This document shows positions 25,711 through 35,916 of a DNA stretch of 64,000 nucleotides, piece by piece (the first letter of the stretch is position 1; each line of letters begins with the position of its first letter). The notes under the pieces were generated by a model. That model saw nothing but the letters and a program-made list of their open reading frames with translations. It searched no databases and was not told where the DNA came from. Position numbers and translations under genes: made by a program. Origin of the DNA: Desmonostoc vinosum HA7617-LM4 (GTDB lineage Bacteria > Cyanobacteriota > Cyanobacteriia > Cyanobacteriales > Nostocaceae); assembly GCA_019359515.1 (NCBI GenBank), contig JAHHHC010000029.1, positions 16,457-80,456 on the forward strand, written 5' to 3'.

Positions 25711-26304
25711 CTACTCCCTACGATTAATGCGATTCAGTAACCAAAGTGACGCTACAAGCCCTGCAAAGTGTGCTTGTAGTGTTTGGATGTTTGCCAACAC
25801 TACAAACATATCCAAACCACTGATAATCGCTTGATTAGCTTGTGGAGAAAATATAAATTGACCTTGAGATAAAGCCCTAAGTGTGAAACTACCTACTATC
25901 GCTTGTGCCCCTAAAAGAGTTAATAGTATTCCTACCAAATTTACCCACAACCCTAAACGTAATACTTGCACACTCTCGCTTTTACGGGGGCGGTTGCTGG
26001 GATTAGAAGATTGCAATTGGTTGCCAATTCTGGTGTAGCGATAAGCCAAATAAATGCCTGCACCCAATGCCAGGAGTCCACCTATTTCTAATAAAATACC
26101 AAAACCCGTTCCTGCATTACTACCAGGCCCACTAGGATTCCGACTAAAAAGGCTGTTCGCTAGCAAAATCACACCAGAAACTACACCTAAGGATAATTGA
26201 ATCCAAAAGCTAATCCAACCGATGAGGCGAAATGTTTGGGCAATTGCCCGGAGAGTCGAAGAAGACGAAGAGGTGTCAGGGGTTTGCGACATACTGCTCA
26301 CCAA
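25711..26304 (-). CDS. DUF3611 family membrane protein (paralogue)
   Basis: A 197-aa protein with four membrane segments and the DUF3611 landmarks AQTFRLIGWISFWIQLSLGVVSG, YLAYRYTRIGNQL, LGLWVNLVGILLTLLGAQA and LDMFVVLANIQTLQAHFAGLVASLWLL. It parallels the gene at 11601-12182 throughout. Having two copies in 15 kb, neither in an operon, suggests old duplication. Function is unknown; plastid homologues exist. Confidence 0.8.
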   Translation of the reverse strand: MVSSMSQTPDTSSSSSTLRAIAQTFRLIGWISFWIQLSLGVVSGVILLANSLFSRNPSGPGSNAGTGFGILLEIGGLLALGAGIYLAYRYTRIGNQLQSSNPSNRPRKSESVQVLRLGLWVNLVGILLTLLGAQAIVGSFTLRALSQGQFIFSPQANQAIISGLDMFVVLANIQTLQAHFAGLVASLWLLNRINRRE

Positions 26305-26843
26305 AGTGCTTGGTGCTTAATAAATTTACCATCACACTTATCAGATTAAATCAGGTATCTCAAGTCCAAAACCTCAGTACTCAATCATTGCTTAAGTGTG
26401 TCCACAGGGATTAAAGTTTTAATCTAGACATCTTACTTAGCTGATTTTTCTGGGGTCTGTATTGGCAAAATCACAGGTGAACTAAGTGTTTATTAAGTTT
26501 TACAGACAAAAAGGCATTTTACCTGTAAAATTCTTTCGATGCTATTTTATGCTTAAGCAGTTCTAACCAGTTCAGCATCACTAACAGTAAGGCTCTGGCA
26601 TTGCCACTGTCTCATAGCTCCTCACCGCATTGTATCGAGCTTGGGTACGAAGGAATACAATGCTTTGTGCCTCTAAACTCATAAACCTGTTCCACAACTC
26701 AAGGGATGTGGGCAATTATTTAAGTTGATGTTCTGGAAATACAGCCTAGTAACAATATATACTTACTCTTAAGAGTACTTTTGTATACATAACACTCTGG
26801 TTGTAGAGTTTACCTAAGGTATTTTTTTAGCCATTCACTAACC
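26305..26843. other. Long intergenic region upstream of the PadR gene
   Basis: 539 bp between divergent genes. It contains a perfect 14-bp palindrome (annotated separately) near the padR-like start. Otherwise I see no gene, tandem repeat or RNA. Confidence 0.5.
26764..26777. promoter_or_regulatory. Perfect 14-bp palindrome, candidate PadR operator
   Basis: TACTCTTAAGAGTA lies 66 bp before the PadR-family start codon. PadR regulators bind inverted repeats near their own promoters, so autoregulation is plausible. Binding is inferred. Confidence 0.4.
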
Positions 26844-27194
26844 ATGAAACTTGAGGATATATATCAATTCTTTGAGAATCCTCCGCCAACTTACCTCTGT
26901 CAAGAACTAGCAGTGTGTTACATACTGTATGTTTTACTACAAGAAGGTGAATCTTACGGAACTGAGTTGATCCAACGATTAGAAACTGAGTATCCTACCT
27001 ATAGGCTTTCCGATACCGTGCTGTACAGTGCGATTAAGTTTCTCGAAGACCATAAAGCAATTACTGGATATTGGAAGAAACTCGAAGGGCGAGGACGCCC
27101 CAGACGGATGTATCAAATTTCTGTTGAGTGGCAACTGCAATCGCAGGAACTATCTCGTCTTTGGCAAGATTACATCAGCCAAAGGACAAAGTGA
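26844..27194 (+). CDS. PadR family transcriptional regulator
   Basis: A 116-aa winged-helix protein. The core LAVCYILYVLLQEGESYGTELIQRLETEYPTYRLSDTVLYSAIKFLEDHKAITGYWKKLEGRGRPRRMYQI follows the PadR pattern with the wing motif GRGRPRRMYQIS. The C-terminal helix for dimerisation is short, as in cyanobacterial members. No efflux or phenolic-acid gene is adjacent; the target is unknown. A perfect palindrome upstream may be its operator. Confidence 0.85.
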   Translation: MKLEDIYQFFENPPPTYLCQELAVCYILYVLLQEGESYGTELIQRLETEYPTYRLSDTVLYSAIKFLEDHKAITGYWKKLEGRGRPRRMYQISVEWQLQSQELSRLWQDYISQRTK

Positions 27195-27284
27195 TGGGAT
27201 TGGGGATTAGGGATTGGGGATTTAAGAAGAGTTTTTCTTTGTCTTTAGTCCCTAATAACCGATACTAACCAAGGGGCTAGAAAA

Positions 27285-27352
27285 GTAGGTTCGTAATTCG
27301 TAATGACGCTCGAGGACTCGCTACCGCTTCGCTAACGTAATTCGTAATTCAG
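27285..27352. repeat. Heptad repeat interrupted by a GC-rich palindromic insert
   Basis: TTCGTAATTCGTAAT, then gacgctcgaggactcgct ... gcttcgctaac, then GTAATTCGTAATTC. This matches 3635-3690 with one difference (gag for aag) in the insert. Confidence 0.8.
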
Positions 27353-27494
27353 ATATGGTCTGGGTTTCGGGGTTTGAATGTGTTGCCGGATTTTAGAGAA
27401 TTGGTATTGAACTTCTTTCCCTAGTTCCTAGCCTCTATTCCTTGGTTTCTTTTAAAATGAATAGGTTTCCTCTGTCAAAAAGTAACAATTAGTT

Positions 27495-28025
27495 ATGGAT
27501 AATGCTGTTCTGCCATCAACGTTGCTGTTAACTTTGTTGTTATTAGTTGGGCTATTTTTCTTCATTCGTGCCTCGACTAAAGACCGCACAGAAACAGTGC
27601 AGCTGCAATCTGAGCAAGATGAAGCTATTTTAATGTCTCAATTAAAGGAATATTTTCGTTTGCGCTCTTATCAAGTAGCAGCGGTAGACACAGAACAGAA
27701 CAAAGTCACTTTTGAAGGTTTTGTTAGACCTAGTTGGTTCTTAGCTGTCTTTTTGTCACTATTAACAGCTGTTGGTCTGGTTTGTCTATCTTTGGTTGTG
27801 TCTTTACTTTTTCCCAACCTGAGTAGCGTTTCTTTTCTTATGATACTGCTATCACCTTTGAGCGGTCTATTTTACTGGAAAAAGGCTGGAAGACTTGAGA
27901 AAGTGTTGCTCAAATTAGAAGCAATTCAAAGCGAACAACACTCTCCAAGTAAAATTACTGTTATGGCCCATCGAGATGAACTCATTGAGTTACAGAGGGC
28001 ACTGCCATTAAAGACAATTAGATAG
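27495..28025 (+). CDS. CCB2/CCB4-like cofactor assembly protein of cytochrome b6f (complex C subunit B)
   Basis: A 176-aa membrane protein. It has an N-terminal helix (LPSTLLLTLLLLVGLFFFIRAS), a soluble segment (AVDTEQNKVTFEGFVRPS) and a helical hairpin (WFLAVFLSLLTAVGLVCLSLVVSLLF ... FLMILLSPLSGLFYW), then a C-terminal soluble tail. This layout matches the family needed to attach heme c(i) to cytochrome b6 in thylakoids. It is alone in its transcription unit. Naming rests on overall pattern, so CCB2 versus CCB4 cannot be separated. Confidence 0.65.
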   Translation: MDNAVLPSTLLLTLLLLVGLFFFIRASTKDRTETVQLQSEQDEAILMSQLKEYFRLRSYQVAAVDTEQNKVTFEGFVRPSWFLAVFLSLLTAVGLVCLSLVVSLLFPNLSSVSFLMILLSPLSGLFYWKKAGRLEKVLLKLEAIQSEQHSPSKITVMAHRDELIELQRALPLKTIR

Positions 28026-28652
28026 ATGATTGTTTTTACGACTATCTTTGAGCCAAAAATTTAAACTTGTGAGCTACTTTTTAAGTAATAGATATTGACA
28101 TATTCCCCCGTTTAGAAAACGGCGGATTCTGGGGTCAAACAATTATTGCAGGCGTAGCCCGTCTTATATCATCTAACCCGATGGACAATGCCCTGCCCAT
28201 TAGTTCAATCATACCACCGAATAAATTCGGTTATTCGCTTATATCCCCATGAATGACGCTTTCTTTACGCATCACGACTCGCAAGGAGCAAGAAATAATT
28301 GCTGGTGCTTTAATGTTTAGTTTTCCCCACGATTTATGTCGTAGGGAAAAATTGTGGATGTTCTGACAGAGTTGCATTTACCAATCTATCCAGAGCAGAA
28401 CGCAACTTCACTGGCGTACCTGGATGTGCTTGGCTCTTTTTTTACTCCCTTCTGCATCATTAGACTAGCAACCATCTCATATAGCCTTGTGTGGTTTGAG
28501 ATTAGTTGATTTTCCAATTGCTTTGGACTAGCCTTGCTGGCAAATTCAGTTACAAGCTAAAAAAAAAAAGAAAATTTTGCATAAACTGATCAGTTTTGCC
28601 AGTTAATGATTATCAGAAGGTACTTCTATTGCGTGAGATGATCACTCGTGGA
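28026..28652. other. Gene-free stretch with a decayed IS200/IS605-like sequence
   Basis: A hairpin (ccccgtttagaaaacgg at about 28107) after attgacatattc resembles an IS200/IS605 end. About 350 bp of further sequence has no open frame but contains a second palindrome (ccccacgatttatgtcgtaggg) around 28330. I read it as the worn remains of an insertion element; a 10-A run lies at about 28560. Confidence 0.4.
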
Positions 28653-28970
28653 TCACCTACTGGCCACAGCAAGAGGTTCTTGACCTACAGGGCCTTCTAA
28701 AGTCCGCAGGCTGGGAAATAAGAAATGGTTTTCCTCTACATATTGGGCACCGAATAGACCTTTTTCTGCCCAGAAATAACGGTCTGTGGTGTGTTCATTG
28801 CGCTTTACGAGTAGCAATGCTGGTGGCGAAATCCCCTCAGCTTGAATAAATTTCCTCGCTGCTGTCACAGGTTTGTCTTCGCCGCTTTCGATGCTATATT
28901 GAGGCACATGTTCGAGAATCCGCCGCCCTTCTTGGCGACGACGACTTTTCCGCTTCCGTCTCCTTGCCAA
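28653..28970 (-). CDS. DUF3155 family protein
   Basis: A 105-aa cyanobacterial protein with a very basic N-terminus (ARRRKRKSRRRQEGRRILEHVPQ) and the conserved body VTAARKFIQAEGI, LLLVKRNEHTTDRYFWAEKGLFGAQYVEE. I place the start at the TTG at 28970 because AGGAGG lies 8 nt before it; another in-frame TTG at 28991 has no such site. The basic tail suggests nucleic-acid or ribosome contact. Function is unknown. Confidence 0.8.
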   Translation of the reverse strand: MARRRKRKSRRRQEGRRILEHVPQYSIESGEDKPVTAARKFIQAEGISPPALLLVKRNEHTTDRYFWAEKGLFGAQYVEENHFLFPSLRTLEGPVGQEPLAVASR

Positions 28971-29250
28971 CTTCTTTTCCTCCTCTTTCAAGCTATAGAT
29001 TGTAGTGATAGCTACAAAATCCGTCGTAATTATAGAAGTTCTAATTCAAAATATCAACAGTTTTTAACCATTTGATACAAGAAAAATAAAACCTTTGCAA
29101 ATAAATCAGTCAAAAGTAGCTAAGAGCATCATCCTTTGGTACAAAACATGACTATAAAGATTTTAGTCATGCTTTACTAACATAGATAATGGTGATGATC
29201 CCCTAACACAAACTCTCAGCTAGAAAATTTAGTTAAGCTTGATCAAATGA

Positions 29251-30678
29251 GTGGTTAAGACACTCAGCTTCCTCTCAAATCATCCTGCAAAATCTGTAAT
29301 TCTGAGCAAGAGCCGCAAAATGTTAATGTCTGCCAGTTCTGATTTTCTTGCTCTGTGCCGAGAGCAAATAGCACTACTAACCCAAGGGTTAGGAGCATCT
29401 TTGAGTATTGTGTATCTCACGCAGGAATTGGTAGAAGCTTCTACAGGAGAGGCAAAACTGATACCTGTGGTAGTTTATCCAGAGACAGCTATATTGGTGC
29501 AAGGGGAGGAAACTGCCCAGGCCACAACACGCAAGCAACTTAAATTTACGAATATTTTGGCGTTACCTAATTATCAAGAAAAATTGTTGCAGCCTGGGTT
29601 AGGATTTGAGCAATCATCACAGGATTCTAGTACTCCAGATGCGGCTGCACCTGATTTCAAAGAAGAATACCTATTGAGTGGCAACCAAATTGTTTTACCT
29701 ATCGTGTATGAGGGTGTGATGATGGGGTTGCTAGTGACAAGTAGGGAAGACCGAGCCTGGAACGATCGCGAGCAGAGTGAAATTCAAAAAATAGCACAAA
29801 CGATCGCCATCGCTTGTATCTTAGATCAGCGTCGAGCATGGTTGCAACAGCAGTTACATCAGCAACAAGTTCTGCAAGAACAGCAGCGAGATTTATTAGA
29901 TAATTTATTGCATCAGTTTCGCAATCCGTTGACAGCGATCCGCACCTTTGGTAAACTCCTCCTGAAGCGATTGCGCTCAGCAGACCCCAACCGCGATGTC
30001 GCTACTAGCATTGTGCGGGAAAGCGATCGCCTCCAAGAATTACTGCAACAATTTGATCAAGTTCTTGACTGGAAAGATCCAGATTTAGCACCTTTGCGAC
30101 TCCCAGAAAACGAAGTATTTGTAGAAGCAACTGTGCAAACAGAATCAAAGCCAGCATTGTTATTACCTGGAACAGGAGAAAAAGTAACCAATTGTGCTTT
30201 AACTGATTTATTAGCACCATTATTAGTTTCAGCAAAAGCCATAGCACAAGAGCGAAATATCCGATTGGTTACAGAAATACCACCGAAATTGCCATTAGTA
30301 CGTGCCAATGTCAAAGCCTTACAAGAAGTACTAAATAATATCATTGATAATGCACTGAAATATACTCCAACAGGTGGCAAGATATCTATCCAAGTTGGAC
30401 AAGAAAAACCACACTTTCAAGGAATTGCTATTAGTGATAATGGGCCTGGCATTCCACCAGAAGATTTGGAACATCTTGGTGAACGGCATTATCGCGGTGT
30501 ACAAGCACAAACAAAAATTCCGGGCACAGGTTTGGGATTAGCTATCGCTAAACAATTAATCGAGCAAATGCAAGGGAAAATTGAAGTTTTCAGCCCAGCA
30601 ATTAACTCCAATATCACCTCACCCAAATCACCAGGAACTACATTTATTATTTGGTTGCCAAAAGTAGATAATTTTTAA
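29251..30678 (+). CDS. GAF-type sensor histidine kinase, Hik2/chloroplast sensor kinase (CSK)-like
   Basis: A soluble histidine kinase of up to 475 aa. The N-terminal 200 residues form a GAF-like domain (QIVLPIVYEGVMMGLLVTSRE near its end) that starts with SSDFLALCREQ, whose Cys fits the conserved redox cysteine of Hik2/CSK. The phosphoacceptor is His in LLDNLLHQFRNPLTAIRTFGK, and the ATPase has the N box NIIDNALKYTP, DNGPGIP and [11 protein letters not shown]. There is no membrane helix. In the family it couples photosynthetic redox state to gene expression. The start is uncertain: GTG at 29251, or ATG at 29320 or 29326, which fit homologous starts better. No response regulator is adjacent. 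Confidence 0.75.
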   Translation: MVKTLSFLSNHPAKSVILSKSRKMLMSASSDFLALCREQIALLTQGLGASLSIVYLTQELVEASTGEAKLIPVVVYPETAILVQGEETAQATTRKQLKFTNILALPNYQEKLLQPGLGFEQSSQDSSTPDAAAPDFKEEYLLSGNQIVLPIVYEGVMMGLLVTSREDRAWNDREQSEIQKIAQTIAIACILDQRRAWLQQQLHQQQVLQEQQRDLLDNLLHQFRNPLTAIRTFGKLLLKRLRSADPNRDVATSIVRESDRLQELLQQFDQVLDWKDPDLAPLRLPENEVFVEATVQTESKPALLLPGTGEKVTNCALTDLLAPLLVSAKAIAQERNIRLVTEIPPKLPLVRANVKALQEVLNNIIDNALKYTPTGGKISIQVGQEKPHFQGIAISDNGPGIPPEDLEHLGERHYRGVQAQTKIPGTGLGLAIAKQLIEQMQGKIEVFSPAINSNITSPKSPGTTFIIWLPKVDNF

Positions 30679-30827
30679 GAAAGACTATAGGCTAGAGAAT
30701 CTCCATAATTTAACATAGGAGGTTTAATATTATTTAAACAAAAATATAGCACCGTATTTTTACGGTTAGCTATGCATACTGATTTATAGCAATATGAAGC
30801 TTGCATAAAGCTTTTGGAGGTTTCACC

Positions 30828-33800
30828 ATGCTGAGATTTATCCGCTTGTGGAACTCAATTTATCGTTGGCGTCACTTGCTGGGGCACTGCTTTTTCATTG
30901 TCAGCATCTTTGTGGTTTTAATTGTTGATCTAGGGAAAATAGATTGGATCGTTTTGACGATGATGCTGTTGCTTGGCTTTGTGATCTGGCGAAATGCCCA
31001 CTTGTTCAGTCAGCTGGAATGGATTTACCAACAGGCAAAAAAAAAGCTAATGGAGTCAGAATATCAGTTTCATCAAGTGTTTGAACAAGCGCCTTTTGTG
31101 ATGCAGCTTTATGCAAACGATGGTACTCTACTGCAAACAAACCAAGTGTGGGAAGAAGTTTGGGGTGATTCTCGTAATGTCTTAAAAGGCTATAACGTTT
31201 TGCAGGACGCACAAATTGCTAGCCTTGGACATTTGCCCTATCTCAAACGAGTATTTGCGGGAGAAACTGTCACCTTCCCCCCGTTATTTTATAACCCTGC
31301 GCTTAATGGTCATCAAGGGCGTTCTCGATGGTTGGAGGGGTCTGCTTACCCGATTAAAAATGATACAGGTAAAGTAGATAAAGTTGTATTAGTGACGAAA
31401 GACATTACAGATTACAAGCAAGCAGAAGTCGCACTACAACTGAGTCAAGAACAATTACATTATGCCAACAAAGCACTAGAAACTAGAGTTGCAGAACGAA
31501 CAGCAGAACTGGCCCAGGCGAATATACTGCTACAAAATGCTCAAGAGCGTTGGCAATTGGTTATTCAGGGAAGCCAGGACGGGATTTGGGACTGGAACAT
31601 CGTTACAGGAAAAACGTTGCGATCGCATCAGTGTAGCAAGCTTTTAGGGTACGAACCCAACGAAATCAGCAATAGTAATCAACAGTGGATGAACCGTATC
31701 CATCCAGACGATATAGATCGGGTCAAATTAATCAATTTGGCTTACTTAACACAAAAAATCCCGAACTATGCTACAGAATACCGCTATAGATGTAAAGATG
31801 GCAGCTACCGATGGTTTCAGTCAAAAGCCAAAGCGGTTTGGGATGAGCAGGGGAATCCGCAGCGGATGGTAGGTTCGATGCGGGATATTACCGCTCAAAA
31901 GCAAATTGAGATTGCTTTACAAGAAAGCGAAGAGCGGTTGCAACTAGCATTTGAAGCGTCTGGAGACGGGTTGTGGGACTGGAATATTGTTACAGGTGAA
32001 GTTTATTTTAGTCCCCAATGGCTAGAAATGCTGGGATACAGTGTTGGTGAGCTTCCTGGTGAGGTTAGTACTTGGGAGCGGTTAATTCATCCAGAGGATC
32101 AGCCTTGGGTGATGGAACGATTGAATGCCTATTTGCAAGATCGTTTCCAGCCTTACGATTTTGACTATCGAGTTTTGACTAAATCGGGTGAATGGAAATG
32201 GATTAGTAATTATGGCAAGGTTGTTGCTTGTGATCAGCAGGGTAAGCCGATCCGGATGACAGGAACTCACAAGGATATTAGCGATCGCAAACAAGCAGAA
32301 GAAGCACTCCAGGAGCGATCGCAACACCTAGCAACTGTCATCGCCGCCCAACAAGAAATTACTAAAAATGGTCTCGATTTAACTCAGGTGATGTCCTTGA
32401 TTGTTGATCGCGCCCAACAGTTAACTCATGCCGATGGGGCTGTAATTGCCATGGTAGAAGGCAAACAACTAGTATACCATGCGGCCAGTGGCATCGCTGC
32501 TACCCGTGTAGGATTAAGCTTCCCAGTCACCACGAGTTTGTGTGGACGATGTGTTGAGACAGGAGAAATTTTAGGCTGTGAAGATACAGCAACCGACCCA
32601 CGAGTTGACATCACCGCTTGTCAAAGTATTGGTGTTCGGTCACTAGTTGCTATCCCGCTATTTCAACAAGAGAAATGCGTTGGTGTTCTCAAAATCCTCT
32701 CAAGCACTAATCACGCCTTCACAGAACAGAGTATCCAGACGCTACAACTGATTGCAGGTTTTTTGACCGACACCATTCTTATAGCTTCCGAGTTTCAAGC
32801 TAAAAACAAGTTATTGACTGCTTTAGAACGAAGCGAGACGCGATATCGGTCTGTAATTGCAGCCATGGCAGAAGGTGTAGTCTTGCAGGACGCACATGGG
32901 GCGATTTGTGCCAGCAACGCCAGTGCAGAAGAAATTTTAGGCTTGTCATTAGACCAAATGATGGGACGCACATCGATAGATTCCCTTTGGCGGACGATTC
33001 ACGAAGATGGTTCCCCCTTCCTGGGAGAGCAACACCCTGCAATGGTGACATTGCGGACAGGTGAACCTTGTCAAAATGTGATCATGGGAGTTCATAAACC
33101 ACAAGGTAGCATGGCGTGGATTTCGATTAATACTCAACCACTGGTTCATCCAGGTGAAATAACTCCCTATGCAGTGGTGACATCTTTCTCTGATATCACT
33201 GATCGCCAGCAAGCTGAGGAGGAAATTCTTTTGCTGCAAAAACTCGCGTTGGAAATTGGAGAGTCCTCAGATTTCAACTCGGCATTAGGGCAAGTTTTAC
33301 GCTCAATTTGTCAAACATCAAATTGGCAGTATGGGGAAGCCTGGATTCCTTGTCAGCAAAGCAATGTCTTAAAATGTAATCCCGCTTTTTACATCAATGT
33401 CAATAGGAATATCGAGCATTTATTCCATTTGCTAGCATTTAGATCAGCAACCGAAGCATTAGAATTTTCATTGGGAACGGGATTGCCTGGAAGAGTTTGG
33501 GCGTCGCAGCAACCAGAGTGGCAAGAGGATGTTTCCCAACAATCAGAGCAAGTTTTTCTCCGTTGCCAGAGTGCTGGTGAAAACTTCATTAAAACTGGAT
33601 TGGGAATTCCAGTCATAGCTAATGGTCAGGTACTCGCGGTACTTGTATTTTTTAAATTTGAGGTAGTCGCTGAAAACAAACGGATGGTCAAGAACCTGAT
33701 GGTGATTGCTGCTCAGTTAAGTTTAGTGCTGAAACGTAAACAAGTAGAAGCCGCACTTCAGGAAAGTGAAGCACGTTTCCAAGCCTTTATGAACCACAAT

Positions 33801-35807
33801 CCGGTTGTTGCGTTTATGAAGGATGAAGCCGGGCGCTACGTTTATGCTAATCAATCACTGGAGCGTATTTTTAACGTTAACTATGCTGATTTGTTGGGGA
33901 AGACAGATTTCGATTGGCTACCGGAAGAGATAGCAAGACAGTTAAGTGAAAATGACGCTACTGTTTTGGCAACAGGACAAGTTATGGAAGTTATTGAAAC
34001 TGTTCCCACGCCGGATGGTATTCTTTATTACTGGTTGGTTTTTAAGTTCCCCTTTCAAGATGCAGCGGGGGCTAAGTATGTCGGTGGTGTAGCTGTTGAT
34101 ATTACAGAGCGCAAGCGCATGGAAGAAGCGCTTTTTCAGGAAAAAGAATTAGCTCAAGTGACGTTACACTCGATTGGTGATGCAGTAATTACCACAGATG
34201 CAATAGGCAAAATTGAATACTTCAACCCGATCGCAGAAAATTTAACCGGCTGGAGTCAACAGGAGGTACGAGGATTACCGTTGGTTGAGGTATTTAAAAT
34301 TGTTAACGAAAACACACGAGAACCTGTAGAAAACCCTGTAGAAAAAGCATTACAGCAAGGTCAAATTGTTGAGCTTGCCAACCACACAATCTTGATTACT
34401 CGTAGCGGTGATGAGACGGCGATTGAGGATTCTGCCTCACCCATACGCGATCGCAACGGACAAATGATTGGTGCAGTCATGGTGTTTCATGATGTCACTC
34501 AGAATCGGACTCTTTCACGTCAACTATCTTGGCAAGCCAGCCATGATGCTTTGACCGAATTGCCCAACCGTCGTGAGTTTGAGCAACGACTCGCACAAGC
34601 TTTGAGTTTTGCCAAGTCAGACAATCAAGTCCATGCCCTATGTTACTTGGATCTTGATCGCTTTAAGATTATCAATGATACCTGCGGTCATACGGCTGGA
34701 GACGAATTATTACGCCAAATCACTACTTTATTACAAAAGCAAATTCGTAAAAGCGATACACTAGCAAGGCTGGGAGGCGATGAATTTGGCGTGTTACTCA
34801 ATCAATGTACACTAGAGCAAGCTTTATGGGTTGCCAATAAACTGCGTGAATGTGTTCAGGAGTTCCGGTTTGTTTGGCAAGAGCAAATCTTCTCAATTGG
34901 AGTCAGTATTGGCTTAGTGAGTATTGATGCTGACACTGAAAACCTGACAGAAATTATTAGTGCCGCTGATGCAGCTTGCTATACTGCCAAAAACCGGGGG
35001 CGCAATCGGGTATATGTCGTCCGGACTGATGATCAAGAGTTAATGCAACAGCGTGGTGAAATGCAATGGGTTAACCGCATTGCTCAAGCTTTGGAGGGCG
35101 ATCAATTTTGTCTCTATGCTCAACCCATTGCTAGTATTAACCCAACTGCCCACAATGGTGAACATTATGAAGTGTTGTTGCGTCTGCGGGATGAGCAAGG
35201 AAACCTAGTGTCACCAATGACGTTTATTCCGGCAGCGGAACGCTACAACTTGATGCACTTGATTGATCGTTGGGTAATTCGTAGCCTTTTCAAGGATTGG
35301 TCAAAGGTGGTCAACAATGAAGAAAGTATCTACGCGATTAATCTATCTGGCTCTAGCATCAACGATGATCAGTTTATCGAGTTTTTATATGAGCAGTTTG
35401 CCTCACACCCAATCGCACCTCAACGCATTTGCTTTGAGATTACTGAGACAGTGGCGATTGCTAATCTCACAAAAGCCAGTCAATTTATTCAGGAACTGCA
35501 AACTCTCGGTTGTCGTTTCGCGTTGGATGATTTTGGGGCAGGGATGTCATCGTTTGCTTACCTCAAGTCTCTACCAGTGGACTACTTAAAAATCGACGGT
35601 GGGTTTATCCGCAATATTGTTGATAATTCTGTGGATGATGCGATCGTTGCAGCAATTACATATATTGGCAATGTTATGGGCATTCGGACGATCGCAGAAT
35701 TCGTGGAGAATAAAGCTATTTTAGAGCGAATTACAGCACTAGGAATTGATTACGCACAAGGCTATGGAATTGCAGAACCACGTCCGTTGATAGCTAGTGT
35801 TGACTGA
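30828..35807 (+). CDS. Giant membrane-bound multi-PAS/GAF diguanylate cyclase-phosphodiesterase
   Basis: A 1659-aa protein. Two N-terminal membrane helices (about residues 15-65) are followed by PAS (from 78), a coiled coil, PAS (about 240) and PAS (about 370), GAF (about 520-670), PAS (about 675), GAF (about 815-970), PAS (about 985) and PAS (about 1105). GGDEF (about 1240-1400) and EAL (about 1420-1655) domains end it. The cyclase site is intact (ARLGGDEFG), and RKSD lies five residues before GGDEF, fitting a product-inhibition I-site. The EAL domain keeps its key residues (YEVLLRL, FEITETVA, LDDFGAGMSS). Net c-di-GMP synthesis or breakdown cannot be predicted. GGAGG 7 nt before the ATG fixes this start over a TTG 27 bp upstream. 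Confidence 0.93.
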   Translation: MLRFIRLWNSIYRWRHLLGHCFFIVSIFVVLIVDLGKIDWIVLTMMLLLGFVIWRNAHLFSQLEWIYQQAKKKLMESEYQFHQVFEQAPFVMQLYANDGTLLQTNQVWEEVWGDSRNVLKGYNVLQDAQIASLGHLPYLKRVFAGETVTFPPLFYNPALNGHQGRSRWLEGSAYPIKNDTGKVDKVVLVTKDITDYKQAEVALQLSQEQLHYANKALETRVAERTAELAQANILLQNAQERWQLVIQGSQDGIWDWNIVTGKTLRSHQCSKLLGYEPNEISNSNQQWMNRIHPDDIDRVKLINLAYLTQKIPNYATEYRYRCKDGSYRWFQSKAKAVWDEQGNPQRMVGSMRDITAQKQIEIALQESEERLQLAFEASGDGLWDWNIVTGEVYFSPQWLEMLGYSVGELPGEVSTWERLIHPEDQPWVMERLNAYLQDRFQPYDFDYRVLTKSGEWKWISNYGKVVACDQQGKPIRMTGTHKDISDRKQAEEALQERSQHLATVIAAQQEITKNGLDLTQVMSLIVDRAQQLTHADGAVIAMVEGKQLVYHAASGIAATRVGLSFPVTTSLCGRCVETGEILGCEDTATDPRVDITACQSIGVRSLVAIPLFQQEKCVGVLKILSSTNHAFTEQSIQTLQLIAGFLTDTILIASEFQAKNKLLTALERSETRYRSVIAAMAEGVVLQDAHGAICASNASAEEILGLSLDQMMGRTSIDSLWRTIHEDGSPFLGEQHPAMVTLRTGEPCQNVIMGVHKPQGSMAWISINTQPLVHPGEITPYAVVTSFSDITDRQQAEEEILLLQKLALEIGESSDFNSALGQVLRSICQTSNWQYGEAWIPCQQSNVLKCNPAFYINVNRNIEHLFHLLAFRSATEALEFSLGTGLPGRVWASQQPEWQEDVSQQSEQVFLRCQSAGENFIKTGLGIPVIANGQVLAVLVFFKFEVVAENKRMVKNLMVIAAQLSLVLKRKQVEAALQESEARFQAFMNHNPVVAFMKDEAGRYVYANQSLERIFNVNYADLLGKTDFDWLPEEIARQLSENDATVLATGQVMEVIETVPTPDGILYYWLVFKFPFQDAAGAKYVGGVAVDITERKRMEEALFQEKELAQVTLHSIGDAVITTDAIGKIEYFNPIAENLTGWSQQEVRGLPLVEVFKIVNENTREPVENPVEKALQQGQIVELANHTILITRSGDETAIEDSASPIRDRNGQMIGAVMVFHDVTQNRTLSRQLSWQASHDALTELPNRREFEQRLAQALSFAKSDNQVHALCYLDLDRFKIINDTCGHTAGDELLRQITTLLQKQIRKSDTLARLGGDEFGVLLNQCTLEQALWVANKLRECVQEFRFVWQEQIFSIGVSIGLVSIDADTENLTEIISAADAACYTAKNRGRNRVYVVRTDDQELMQQRGEMQWVNRIAQALEGDQFCLYAQPIASINPTAHNGEHYEVLLRLRDEQGNLVSPMTFIPAAERYNLMHLIDRWVIRSLFKDWSKVVNNEESIYAINLSGSSINDDQFIEFLYEQFASHPIAPQRICFEITETVAIANLTKASQFIQELQTLGCRFALDDFGAGMSSFAYLKSLPVDYLKIDGGFIRNIVDNSVDDAIVAAITYIGNVMGIRTIAEFVENKAILERITALGIDYAQGYGIAEPRPLIASVD

Positions 35808-35916
35808 AATTACCGAACTAATAAGTCTCATAAAATTAAGCGATCGCCACTACAAATATACTGAGCGATCGCTAATTCAGATATGATTAAAATCACGACT
35901 TAACAAAGCAGTAATT

